This document shows, piece by piece, positions 25,417 to 33,298 of a DNA stretch of 34,374 bases. The DNA comes from Deltaproteobacteria bacterium (GTDB lineage Bacteria > Desulfobacterota > Binatia > UTPRO1), in the NCBI GenBank assembly GCA_020848745.1, contig JADLHM010000061.1, positions 1 through 34,374 of the forward strand. Direction: 5' to 3'. Numbering within the stretch: the stretch's first letter is position 1; every line of letters starts with the position of its first letter. Under the pieces are notes generated by a model, which saw only the letters and a list, made by a program, of their open reading frames with translations, was not told where the DNA came from and searched no databases. The translations under genes were made by a program, and so were the position numbers.

Positions 25417-26745
25417 TCACTTCAGCTTCGCGCCCACCGCCGCCAGGCTCGCCGCGAACTGGTCCGGCTTGTATGCGAAGCGGTCGATGGCATCGAGCAT
25501 CGTGCGCATGTCGTTCTTGATGGCGTCGCAGCGGCCGCCCCAGGCCGGACGGCAGAGGGCGCGGATCGCGAGGTAGGACTGCTCGGGACCGCCCGTCGTC
25601 CACCACCAGGGCGTGCTCGGGTTGTCGATGTCGACGCAGTTGGAGCTCTTCGAGCGGCTGAAGCCGAAGCGTTCGGCGAGCTTGGAGCGATCGCCGCTCG
25701 CGGTGACGCGGGCGAGCATGCGCCGCGTCGCACCCTGGTCGATCGTGCCGATCTGGCTCTCCAGCGAGCCGAGCCAGCCGACCATCGCGTCGGACTTCTG
25801 CTTGGCGGCTTGCGGGCTCGACGGGACGGCGGCGGCGACGCCGTTCCAGAGGCCGGCGAGCTCGTCACGCTTCCCGGTCGCGACGCCCGAGAGTACGGCG
25901 TCGACCATGAGGTAGTGGCCGCGCGCCTGGCGGAGCGCGTCGTCCACGAGCTTGTGGTGACAGGTGTAACAATTGCGGTCGGCGAAGTGAGGGAACTGAT
26001 CGAGCGACTGGTAATTGCTGCCGTCGGCGCGTTCGGAGAGCATGCGGAGCGCGTCACGGAGCCCGATGACCTGACCGAGCGCCCAGATCGTCGGATCGAC
26101 GCTGAACGCGCCGGCGGGCAGCTCGTCCTGGTCGTCCCAGTGCTTCATGATCTGCGCGTACGCCACCAGCTCGAACTGGAGGGGCGGGTGGCCGCCGGCG
26201 ACGATCTCATGGTCGATTGCGACGTGGCAGCGGGCGCAATTGCGGGCGCGCAGCACGTAGTCGTCGTTGTCGTAGAAGCCCTTCGAGAAATACTGGCGCC
26301 GCGTCTGCGGCCAATCCTTCTGCGAGTGGGCTTCGAGCCAGAGCTCGGCGGGGCCGTGACAATGCTCGCAGGTGACGCCGTCGCTCTTCTTGTAGCGCCC
26401 GCCCGTCGTGGCCTGCGCGGCGGGGGCGTGGCAGGCGAGGCACTTCTCGCTCTGGGTCGCCTCGATGCCCATGTAGCGGGCGATCGTCTTGCCTTCGTCG
26501 GTCTCGAGGGTGCGGTAAGCGCGGGAATGGCGGTCGATGTTGGTGTTGATCCACTGCGTTCGCGCCGACTTCCACGGGCGCCACTTCGGGTCGGGCTTCT
26601 CGCGGCTCGGGAGACCGGCGCCGTGGCACGTCGGATTGCCGCAGCGGCCGTCGCCGAGGAACCCAGGGCCCGCCGCCGCGGGCGTCGCCGCCGTCAGGAT
26701 CCCGAGGCCGACCAAGGCGATCGGGAGGAACGTCGTACGCATCAT
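25417..26745 (-). CDS. Cytochrome c554-like multiheme c-type cytochrome
   Basis: A 442-aa exported cytochrome: signal peptide MMRTTFLPIALVGLGILTAA, cut near AAA-G (about 25). Four canonical heme sites lie at C102 (CLACH), C126 (CEHCH), C170 (CARCH) and C259 (CYTCH). A fifth candidate at C35 (CGNPTCH) is a CX4CH variant near the mature N-terminus. Spacing and the HCHGPAE segment fit the cytochrome c554 family (PF13435), small periplasmic electron carriers or oxidoreductases. The last 150 residues are helical with no further heme motif. Start at the first of two adjacent ATGs (26743-26745), with GAGGGTGGGG in front. Divergent from the deoxyhypusine-synthase-like gene by about 96 bp. It could shuttle electrons between the membrane and outer-membrane decahemes encoded on either side; that is inference. 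Confidence 0.85.
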   Translation of the reverse strand: MMRTTFLPIALVGLGILTAATPAAAGPGFLGDGRCGNPTCHGAGLPSREKPDPKWRPWKSARTQWINTNIDRHSRAYRTLETDEGKTIARYMGIEATQSEKCLACHAPAAQATTGGRYKKSDGVTCEHCHGPAELWLEAHSQKDWPQTRRQYFSKGFYDNDDYVLRARNCARCHVAIDHEIVAGGHPPLQFELVAYAQIMKHWDDQDELPAGAFSVDPTIWALGQVIGLRDALRMLSERADGSNYQSLDQFPHFADRNCYTCHHKLVDDALRQARGHYLMVDAVLSGVATGKRDELAGLWNGVAAAVPSSPQAAKQKSDAMVGWLGSLESQIGTIDQGATRRMLARVTASGDRSKLAERFGFSRSKSSNCVDIDNPSTPWWWTTGGPEQSYLAIRALCRPAWGGRCDAIKNDMRTMLDAIDRFAYKPDQFAASLAAVGAKLK

Positions 26746-26841
26746 CCCCACCCTCGGCGCGCCGAGTAACACGCGCTACGCGCCGGCCGCAACCGGCACG
26801 CAGACTGGTGCGGCATCGGAATATCGCCTACAAGCGGCGCC

Positions 26842-27822
26842 ATGAGCACCGTCCGAGCCTTCATGGAGAAGCACTTCCTCCACTTCAACAGCCGGGAGAC
26901 GGTCGCCGCCGCGAAGGCGTACGAGGCCCACATCGCCGCGGGCGGCAAGATGCTGGTGGCTCTCGCGGGCGCGATGAGCACCGCCAAGCTCGGGCAGATC
27001 CTGAGCCGCATGATCCGCGCGGGCAAGGTGCACGCCATCAGCTGCACCGGCGCCAATCTCGAGGAGGACCTCTTCAACCTCCTGGCCTACGAGGAATACG
27101 AGATCATCCAGGACTGGCGCGCGCTTTCCGCGCAGGACGAGGCGGATCTCTACGCGCGCGGCTTCAACCGGGTGACGGACACGTGCATCCCCGAGACCGT
27201 CATGCGCCACGTGGAGAGCCGCCTCCTCGAGCGTTGGCAGCTCGCCTGCGAGCGCGGGGAGCGGAAGTTCGAGGCCGAGTTCCTCCACGATCTCTTCCGC
27301 GACGGCAAGATGGAGCAGTTCTACCAGATTCCTGCCGAGAGCAGCTGGCTCCTCGCCGCGTGGGAGAAGGGGATTCCGGTCTACGCGCCCGGCTGGGAGG
27401 ACAGCACGACCGGCAACATGTTCGCGGCCGGCGTCCTGCGCGGGGCGATCCCGCATCACCAGTGCGTGAAGAGCGGCACCGAGCAGATGCAGCACCTGAT
27501 CGAGTGGTACCTGGAGCACTGCGGGGTGAAGGAGGGGAAGCCGAGCGTCGGCTTCTTCCAGGTCGGCGGCGGCATCGCCGGCGACTTCGCGATCTGCGCC
27601 GTCCCGACCATCATCCAGGACCTGCAACGCGACGACGTACCGTACTGGGGCTACTTCGCGCAGATCTCCGACGCCGTGACGAGCTTCGGCGGTTACTCCG
27701 GTGCCGTGCCGAACGAGAAGATCACCTGGGGCAAGCTCGACGTCGAGACGCCGAAGTTCATGATCCAGTCGGACGCGACGATCGTGGCGCCGTTGATCTT
27801 CGCGTATCTCCTCGGCGACTGA
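26842..27822 (+). CDS. Deoxyhypusine synthase-like protein
   Basis: A 326-aa protein of the deoxyhypusine synthase family. In eukaryotes and archaea the family moves the aminobutyl group of spermidine onto eIF5A. Bacterial members include enzymes that make homospermidine or act on unknown substrates. The signature end is clear: NEKITWGKLDVETPK with K298 at the position of the catalytic Lys of the family, then IQSDATIVAPLIFAYLLGD. An NAD-binding core is suggested by LAGAMSTAKLG, CTGANLEEDLF, PGWEDSTTGNMFA and QVGGGIAGDF. The region before WGK differs from the eIF5A-modifying enzymes, and bacteria lack eIF5A, so a polyamine role is more likely. Eight nt before hldD, so possibly co-transcribed. 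No other polyamine gene is near. Confidence 0.85.
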   Translation: MSTVRAFMEKHFLHFNSRETVAAAKAYEAHIAAGGKMLVALAGAMSTAKLGQILSRMIRAGKVHAISCTGANLEEDLFNLLAYEEYEIIQDWRALSAQDEADLYARGFNRVTDTCIPETVMRHVESRLLERWQLACERGERKFEAEFLHDLFRDGKMEQFYQIPAESSWLLAAWEKGIPVYAPGWEDSTTGNMFAAGVLRGAIPHHQCVKSGTEQMQHLIEWYLEHCGVKEGKPSVGFFQVGGGIAGDFAICAVPTIIQDLQRDDVPYWGYFAQISDAVTSFGGYSGAVPNEKITWGKLDVETPKFMIQSDATIVAPLIFAYLLGD

Positions 27823-27829
27823 GGCGGTC

Positions 27830-28804
27830 GTGACGGCGGGAGCGCTCCTCGTCACCGGCGCCGCCGGCTTCATCGGCGCGCGCTTCGTCGAGTCGTGCAA
27901 TCGGCGCGGCGTGCCGCTCGTGTCGGTCGATCGTCCCGGGAGCTTCGTGGCGCGTCTCGAGCACCGCGGCCTCGACTTCGGCAGCATGGTGGACGTCGAC
28001 GGGCTCGAGCGATGGCTCGCGGCGGAGCCGCCCGCGCTCGCCGGCATCGTCCACCTCGGCGCGTGCACCGACACGACCGAGATGGACGTCGACTACCTCC
28101 GGCGCGTCAACCTCGAGTACTCGCAGCGGCTCTGGCGCTGGGCGACGGCGCGCCGCGTGCCCTTCGTCTACGCGAGCAGCGCCGCGACGTACGGCGACGG
28201 CGCGAACGGGTACGACGACGACGAGGCGCTGATCCCGAAGCTCCGTCCCCTCAACCCCTACGGCGAGTCCAAGCGGCAATTCGATCTGTGGGTGCTCGGC
28301 GAGGAGCGCGCCGGCCGGATGCCGCCGGCCTGGAGCGGCTTCAAGTTCTTCAACGTCTACGGCTTCGGCGAGCGCCACAAGGGCACGATGGCGAGCGTCA
28401 TCCTGCACGCCTTCGACCAGATTCGTGCCGCCGGCGAGGTGCGCCTCTTCAAGAGCTACCGGCCGGACGTCGCCAACGGCGAGCAGCGGCGCGACTTCGT
28501 CTACGTCGAGGACGTCGTCGCGGTCCTGCGGTTCGCGCTGGAACGCCCGCTCGCGCGCGGCATCTACAATCTCGGCAGCGGCACGAGCCGCACTTTCCTC
28601 GACCTCGCCCGCGCGACCTTCGCCGCGCTCGGCGCGCCCCCGAAGGTCCGCTTCATCGAGATGCCCGAGAGCCTGCGCGCGCGCTATCAGTACGCGACCG
28701 AGGCCCGGATGGACCGCGTGCGTGCGGCCGGCTGGACGACCCCGTTCACGACGCTGGAGGAAGGCGCGCGGCGGTACGTCGCGCGCTTGCTCGCGGCGTC
28801 GTAA
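27830..28804 (+). CDS. hldD: ADP-L-glycero-D-manno-heptose 6-epimerase
   Basis: Epimerises ADP-D-glycero-beta-D-manno-heptose to the L-glycero form used for LPS inner core, so the organism makes heptose-containing LPS. The 324-aa extended SDR has VTGAAGFIG (8-16) for NADP, HLGACTDTTEMD (the HldD-typical motif), the active-site Ser in VYASSAATYG, YGESK with Y144 and K148, and FFNVYGFGERHKGTMASV. QRRDFVYVEDV and YNLGSGTSRTF complete the family pattern. All catalytic residues are present. GTG start 7 nt after the previous stop. Its product is unrelated to the redox clusters, so it probably sits here by chance or as part of an envelope set. Confidence 0.95.
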   Translation: MTAGALLVTGAAGFIGARFVESCNRRGVPLVSVDRPGSFVARLEHRGLDFGSMVDVDGLERWLAAEPPALAGIVHLGACTDTTEMDVDYLRRVNLEYSQRLWRWATARRVPFVYASSAATYGDGANGYDDDEALIPKLRPLNPYGESKRQFDLWVLGEERAGRMPPAWSGFKFFNVYGFGERHKGTMASVILHAFDQIRAAGEVRLFKSYRPDVANGEQRRDFVYVEDVVAVLRFALERPLARGIYNLGSGTSRTFLDLARATFAALGAPPKVRFIEMPESLRARYQYATEARMDRVRAAGWTTPFTTLEEGARRYVARLLAAS

Positions 28805-28902
28805 CGCCGTCCGACCCGAACGGCGTCCCGCTCCGGCCGCACGCCCGCTCCGACGAGGTCTCCGCCAAGGCCGCGTAACGCGTCGTCGCCGCGGCGAAAT
28901 CG

Positions 28903-28950
28903 TTGCCCCGGCTCGCGCCTTCCTGCTAAAGACCGACCGACTTTTCGGTC
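28903..28950 (+). promoter_or_regulatory. Candidate promoter and hairpin before redox cluster B
   Basis: TTGCCC (28903-28908), 18 nt, then TAAAGA (28927-28932) form a moderate sigma70-like pair. A hairpin GACCGA-CTTT-TCGGTC (28935-28950) lies at the predicted transcript start, before the SD GGGAG and the GTG at 28975. The hairpin could be a leader structure. The rest of the 170-bp gap after hldD holds no gene. Confidence 0.3.
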
Positions 28951-28974
28951 CGGCTGGGAAGCGGGAGTGGGCGG

Positions 28975-30843
28975 GTGACACGACGACACGCCGATGGTCT
29001 CGAAGGCCAGTGGCTCTCACTCGAAGAGGTCGGCGAGCTCGACTTCTTCAAGAGCAGCAAGCGCGCGAAGCTGAAGCTTCCGACGCTGCTCGGGGCCGCG
29101 CCGGACGCCGAGGAGCCGGCCATCAAGGCCGTCGTGCGGCGCGAGTACGGGCCCGGCGAGATCATCTGCGAGGCCGGCGCCTACGGCTCGACCGCCTTCC
29201 TCCTGGTCGAGGGCAGCGCGACCGCGTTCCTCCCGGAGCAGGTCGAGGCGAAGGGCATCGAGGGACGCACGCGGAGCTCACTTGCCCGGCTCTTCGACGC
29301 CTTCCGGCGCCGCACGCGGAGCGCCGAGCGGACGCCCGGACGTCCCGAGGTCGGCGAGGTGAGCCGCTACGCGACGCTCGCGCACGACCGCCGCCTCGGG
29401 CCCGTGGCGATCCGGCCCGGCGACATCTTCGGCGTCGACACCTGCGTCAATTTCTACCCGCGCGAGGCGACGGTGCGCGCCGAGACCCGATGCGTCGCCC
29501 TCGAGATGCTGCGCTCGGTGCTCGACACGATCCGCGGCGCCGGCGACGCCGTCGACGAGGCATATGCGGCGCGCGCCATCCGCAGTACGCTGCATCAGAG
29601 CGCGCTGCTCGCGGAGTTGAGCGCCCCGCAGCTCGAGACGCTCGCGGCGGCGAGCGCGCTCCTGACCCCCGACTCCGACGGCGTCTCGGACGGTGTCGTC
29701 TACGCGCAGGACGCGGCGGCCGACGCGCTGTATCTCGTGCGCGCCGGCACCATCAAGATGTCGCAGACGAAGGCCGGCGGCGAGTTCATCTTCACCTACC
29801 TCGGCCGCGGCGGGGCCTTCGGCTTCGAAGCGATCATGCCGGCGCGGGCGCGGACGCGGCTCGTCCTGCGCTGCGCGTCGCATCCGACCCTCTTTCGCGA
29901 GATGCCGGTCACGAAACCCGTCACGATCGGCCGCAGCGAGTCCTGCGACATGCCGGTGCCGAAGGAGAGCCGCGCGGTCGGACGGCGCCACTGCCGCGTC
30001 GAGGAGCGGGACGGCGACCTCTGGGTCGTCGATCTCGACAGTACCAACCACACGCTCCTGAACGGCGAGCGCATCCGCGAGGCCATCCTCACCGAGGGCG
30101 ACCGCATCGGCGTCGTCGAGTACGTCTTCGAGGTCGGGCGCGAAGACGTCACCGCGGCCGAGGCGCCGATGGCCGTGCGACTCGCGTGCGCGTCGGGGCT
30201 CGACGGCTTCGAGGTCGTCCGCGTCCCGGCGGACGCGCTCGCCCGCCTCGCCGAGGCGAGCGCGCCGGCCCTCGCCGCCGCGACCCGGGCCGGGCGAGCG
30301 CTCGAGGCGGCCGCGTTCAGCCGCTCGGCGAACGAGCAAGCGATGCTCGAGGCGGCGGTCGATCTCAACCTCTACAACTCACAGAACGTCCTGCTCATCG
30401 ACCTCGACCGCTGCACGCGCTGCGACGAGTGCGTGCGCGCCTGTTCCGACGCCCACGACGGCGTGGCGCGCTTCACCCGCGACGGGCCGCGCGTCGGACG
30501 CTATCTGGTCACGATGGCGTGCCGTTCCTGCACCGATCCGAAATGCATGGTCGGTTGTCCGGTTGGCTCGATCCGTCGCGAGGACTCGCTCGAAATCAAG
30601 ATCGAGGACTGGTGCATCGGCTGCGAGCGCTGCGCGAGCCAGTGTCCGTTCGGAAACATCAATATGGTCGAGCTCGCCGAGCTGAAGAAGCCGCCGCCGC
30701 CGCGCGAGGGTGTGTCGCTGCGCGCCACGGTCTGCGACCTCTGCGCCGGCTACGACGGCCCCAACTGCGTCTACGCCTGTCCCCACGACGCCGCGATCCG
30801 CGTCGCCCCCGGCGCGTTTCTCGCGCCCTCCGACCTCCGGTGA
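28975..30843 (+). CDS. Cyclic-nucleotide-binding / FHA / four-[4Fe-4S] regulatory electron-transfer protein
   Basis: A 622-aa cytosolic protein with an unusual order. A cNMP-binding-like domain (about 50-185) has YGPGEIICEAGAYGSTAFLLVEG and PGDIFGVDTC, with a 45-residue basic insert (about 92-137). A second (about 205-430) has ALYLVRAGTIKM and LGRGGAFGFEAIM, then an FHA module (about 305-390; TIGRS, GRRHC, DSTNHTLLNG), then resumes with VRLACASGLDGFEVVRVPAD, the closing strands of a cNMP fold. The FHA therefore appears inserted inside it. The C-terminal part (about 470-615) is a DmsB/NrfC-like ferredoxin with 16 Cys in four groups: 480/483/486/490, 516/519/524/528, 547/550/553/557 and 587/590/598/602. 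It would carry electrons between a soluble donor and the membrane cytochrome b, whose gene overlaps it by 4 nt (GTGA). Domains are clear; control by cNMP or phosphorylation is inferred. GTG start with GGGAG upstream. Confidence 0.87.
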   Translation: MTRRHADGLEGQWLSLEEVGELDFFKSSKRAKLKLPTLLGAAPDAEEPAIKAVVRREYGPGEIICEAGAYGSTAFLLVEGSATAFLPEQVEAKGIEGRTRSSLARLFDAFRRRTRSAERTPGRPEVGEVSRYATLAHDRRLGPVAIRPGDIFGVDTCVNFYPREATVRAETRCVALEMLRSVLDTIRGAGDAVDEAYAARAIRSTLHQSALLAELSAPQLETLAAASALLTPDSDGVSDGVVYAQDAAADALYLVRAGTIKMSQTKAGGEFIFTYLGRGGAFGFEAIMPARARTRLVLRCASHPTLFREMPVTKPVTIGRSESCDMPVPKESRAVGRRHCRVEERDGDLWVVDLDSTNHTLLNGERIREAILTEGDRIGVVEYVFEVGREDVTAAEAPMAVRLACASGLDGFEVVRVPADALARLAEASAPALAAATRAGRALEAAAFSRSANEQAMLEAAVDLNLYNSQNVLLIDLDRCTRCDECVRACSDAHDGVARFTRDGPRVGRYLVTMACRSCTDPKCMVGCPVGSIRREDSLEIKIEDWCIGCERCASQCPFGNINMVELAELKKPPPPREGVSLRATVCDLCAGYDGPNCVYACPHDAAIRVAPGAFLAPSDLR

Positions 30844-31748
30844 GACTCAACAAGGATCACCGCGGCTGGCTCGTGTTCACGATCGTCGCGACGGTCGTCG
30901 GCGCGGTGAGCTATCGCATGTACGTCGCGGCGAGCCCGTACGGAGCGTCGGGAGGCAGCTGGCCCGGACTCGCGTACGGCATGCTCGGGACGCTCGCGAT
31001 GCTCCTCGCCGGCCTCCTCGCGGGACGGAAGAAGGTGCGCACCCGGCGGATCGGGCCGGCGCGCGCCTGGATGCAGATGCACATCTGGCTCGGGATCCTC
31101 GCCGTGCCGCTGATCCTCTTTCACGCCGGCTTCCGGCTCGGCGGCGCCCTCACGACGACGCTCATGGCGCTGTTCGCGGTCGTCACGCTGAGCGGCCTCT
31201 TCGGGCTGGCGCTCCAGCAGTACCTGCCGGCGATCATGACCGAGCGCGTTCCCCTCGAGACGCTCGTCGGCCAGATGGACCACGTGCGCGACGGGCTCGC
31301 GACCGACGCGTACGAGCTCGTCGCGAGCATCGCGGGCATCGTTCCCGAGGCCGCCGCGGAGCAGGCCAGGCTCGCCGCCGAGCAGGCCGCCCTGCAGGCG
31401 CGGCCGGGCAACTGGAAGGCCGTCACGCGGAAGACCCCGGCGACCGATCCTGTGCCCGAGGCCGCGCTGCTCAAGGACGTCTACCTGCGCGAGATCCGCC
31501 CGTATCTCCTCCGCGACGCCCGCACGCGCACCAATCCGCCCGACATCCTCACCCTCGCCGTGCGGACGCCCGAGGAGTGGGCCCCGAAGCTCGAGCGCCT
31601 GGCGGCCATCTGCGAGGAGTCGTACCAGCTCGCGGTGCAGCGCCGCCTTCACGACGCGCTGCACGGCTGGCTCTTCGTCCACGCGCCGCTCTCGTTCGCG
31701 CTCTTCGTGCTCGCGGCGTTCCACATCGTCATGGCGCTCAAGTACTGA
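30840..31748 (+). CDS. Membrane cytochrome b-like protein with two HX13H pairs
   Basis: A 302-aa integral membrane protein with about five helices (10-28, 46-62, 80-97, 106-125, 277-298). Helix 3 carries H81 and H95, and the last helix H281 and H295. Both pairs are spaced HX13H, the pattern that holds two stacked b-type hemes in cytochrome bc1 and ferric-reductase proteins. Between helices 4 and 5 lies a long soluble stretch (about 128-270), Ala/Glu-rich then basic, perhaps docking the Fe-S protein. I cannot assign a named family. It likely passes electrons between the upstream [4Fe-4S] protein, quinone and the downstream decaheme. The GTG start at 30840 overlaps the previous stop (GTGA), and the next gene begins 12 nt after its stop, so these form one operon. 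Confidence 0.8.
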   Translation: MRLNKDHRGWLVFTIVATVVGAVSYRMYVAASPYGASGGSWPGLAYGMLGTLAMLLAGLLAGRKKVRTRRIGPARAWMQMHIWLGILAVPLILFHAGFRLGGALTTTLMALFAVVTLSGLFGLALQQYLPAIMTERVPLETLVGQMDHVRDGLATDAYELVASIAGIVPEAAAEQARLAAEQAALQARPGNWKAVTRKTPATDPVPEAALLKDVYLREIRPYLLRDARTRTNPPDILTLAVRTPEEWAPKLERLAAICEESYQLAVQRRLHDALHGWLFVHAPLSFALFVLAAFHIVMALKY

Positions 31749-31760
31749 GCCGGCGTACCG

Positions 31761-33134
31761 ATGGCACGGAACAGCAAAGATCTCGCGAAACGTCTCCGCT
31801 TCGACCGCTTCCCGCGTCCCGATTTCTTCCGACGCTGGTACTGGCTCGTGGGCATGCTGTTCGTCGTCATCGGCGGCGCCGCGTGGTGGGCGCTCCACGC
31901 CGGCACGAAGCAGCGCCAGTACCTGCCGGGACCGGTGTCGCAGGGGCACGCGAGCTTCGGCGACCGCTGTGAGACCTGCCATGCCCCGTACGCCGGGGTT
32001 CCGACCGAGGCGTGCCTCGGCTGCCATACCGACCGCACGCACTCGAAATTCGAGGTGAAGGCGCCGGAGTGCGCTTCCTGCCACGTCGAGCACCGCGCGA
32101 CCGGCGTGTTTCTCGCCGTCTCGAACGCGAGCTGCGTCGATTGTCACGGCGAGCTCGCGTCGACGCGCGAGCAGCCCGAGATCCAGCACTCGATCCGGAC
32201 CTTCGCCGACCACCCGGAGCTCGGGCCGCTCCGCGCCGGGCGCCGCGACCGGGCCGCCGTCCGGTTCGATCACAAGATCCACCTGTCGAGCCGCAAGATC
32301 GATTCCGACGACACGCTCTCGTGCGTCACGTGCCACGTGCCCGCGAAGGACGGCGCGCTCATGCTGCCGATCGACTTCGAGCGGCACTGCAAGAAGTGCC
32401 ATGCGCAGTCGGGGCTCGGCCCGGACTCGTCGGTCGAGGTGGTGCACGAGGCGCCCGACGTCGTGCGCGAGGACCTGAAGGCGAAGCTGCTCTTCGCCGC
32501 CGTGAACAACCCCGACGGCATCTTCGGCTCGACCGATCCGGGCCTTCCGGGCCGCGTCCGCCGCGACCCGCTCGATGCCTCGATCTCCCTCGCCGCGTTC
32601 ATCGACCCGACCAACCCGAAGAGCGCGCTCGCCAAGGCCGAGGCCAGGCTCTACCAGCCGCTCGACCCGAACCTCGGCGACGGCGCCTCGTCGCTCCTCG
32701 ACGCCAACAAGTACTGTTTCTTGTGCCACGACGAAGACGGCACGCGCGCACCGGGCGACCTGCCCAAGATCGAGCCGACCGAGATCCCGACGCGCTGGCT
32801 CGTGCACGGCGAGTTCTCGCACCGGGCGCACGACCTCCTGACGTGCGAGCACTGCCATCCCGACGTGCGCGAGAGCGCCGAAACCATAGACGTGAACCTC
32901 CCGAAGAAGGACGTCTGCCAGCGCTGCCACATCGACGACGAGACGCAGTCGGCGGGCGCGAGCTGCATGCTCTGCCACCTGTACCACGACACCAGCAAGG
33001 ACCACGTGCTGCGGGATGCGCGGCGCAAGGAGATCACCATCGAGGCGATCTTCGGCAAAGAGGCGCCGCGGGCTCAGACGCCCACGCGGCCCGGGTCGAC
33101 GAGACCTGTGCCCTCGCGCTCGCCGCCGAGCTGA
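31761..33134 (+). CDS. Membrane-anchored decaheme c-type cytochrome, 3' end altered by an IS element
   Basis: A 457-aa protein with a basic N-terminus, one uncleaved helix (about 27-46, WYWLVGMLFVVIGGAAWW) and a periplasmic domain with ten CXXCH sites at 70, 85, 104, 125, 188, 210, 319, 362, 386 and 402. Extra His residues (HKIH, HRAH) can be distal ligands. It resembles NapC/cytochrome c7-type chains that take electrons from a membrane quinol-linked partner, here the HX13H cytochrome b encoded 12 nt upstream. The natural coding end is probably lost: after about residue 437 the tail (AQTPTRPGSTRPVPSRS) is Pro/Arg-rich and read out of frame through the 3' end of an IS21-type istA. All ten hemes precede the junction, so function may survive. 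Confidence 0.87.
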   Translation: MARNSKDLAKRLRFDRFPRPDFFRRWYWLVGMLFVVIGGAAWWALHAGTKQRQYLPGPVSQGHASFGDRCETCHAPYAGVPTEACLGCHTDRTHSKFEVKAPECASCHVEHRATGVFLAVSNASCVDCHGELASTREQPEIQHSIRTFADHPELGPLRAGRRDRAAVRFDHKIHLSSRKIDSDDTLSCVTCHVPAKDGALMLPIDFERHCKKCHAQSGLGPDSSVEVVHEAPDVVREDLKAKLLFAAVNNPDGIFGSTDPGLPGRVRRDPLDASISLAAFIDPTNPKSALAKAEARLYQPLDPNLGDGASSLLDANKYCFLCHDEDGTRAPGDLPKIEPTEIPTRWLVHGEFSHRAHDLLTCEHCHPDVRESAETIDVNLPKKDVCQRCHIDDETQSAGASCMLCHLYHDTSKDHVLRDARRKEITIEAIFGKEAPRAQTPTRPGSTRPVPSRSPPS

Positions 33135-33298
33135 TCGACGTCACGCGCCTCAAGCGCATGCTCGCGCTCGCCACGCCGCCTCCACCGACCGCGCCCGCCC
33201 CCGCGCGCCCGCTGGCCGGCACGCGCTATCTCCGCGCCGTCCGCGAATACCGGCTCGGGCGGCCGACCGTCCCGGGGGAGGGCGACCATGACGCCTGA
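33071..33298 (+). pseudogene. istA: istA transposase 3' remnant (IS21 family)
   Basis: In the frame ending TGA at 33296-33298 the sequence reads like the C-terminus of an IS21 IstA transposase: ARVDETCALALAAELIDV, RLKRMLALA, a Pro-rich linker, then GTRYLRAVREYRLGRPT. The DDE catalytic core and N-terminal helix-turn-helix (well over 400 residues) are missing. Its 5' side runs straight into the decaheme cytochrome gene in another frame. The stop overlaps the istB start by 11 nt, the usual IS21 istA-istB coupling. The left limit is estimated from where IstA-like sequence stops making sense. Confidence 0.6.

Noticed and set aside
28425-30839. Long upstream extension of the cytochrome b frame
   Set aside because: The extension is Arg/Ala/Pro-rich out-of-frame reading of hldD and the Fe-S gene. 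The coupled GTG at 30840 starts the hydrophobic protein directly.
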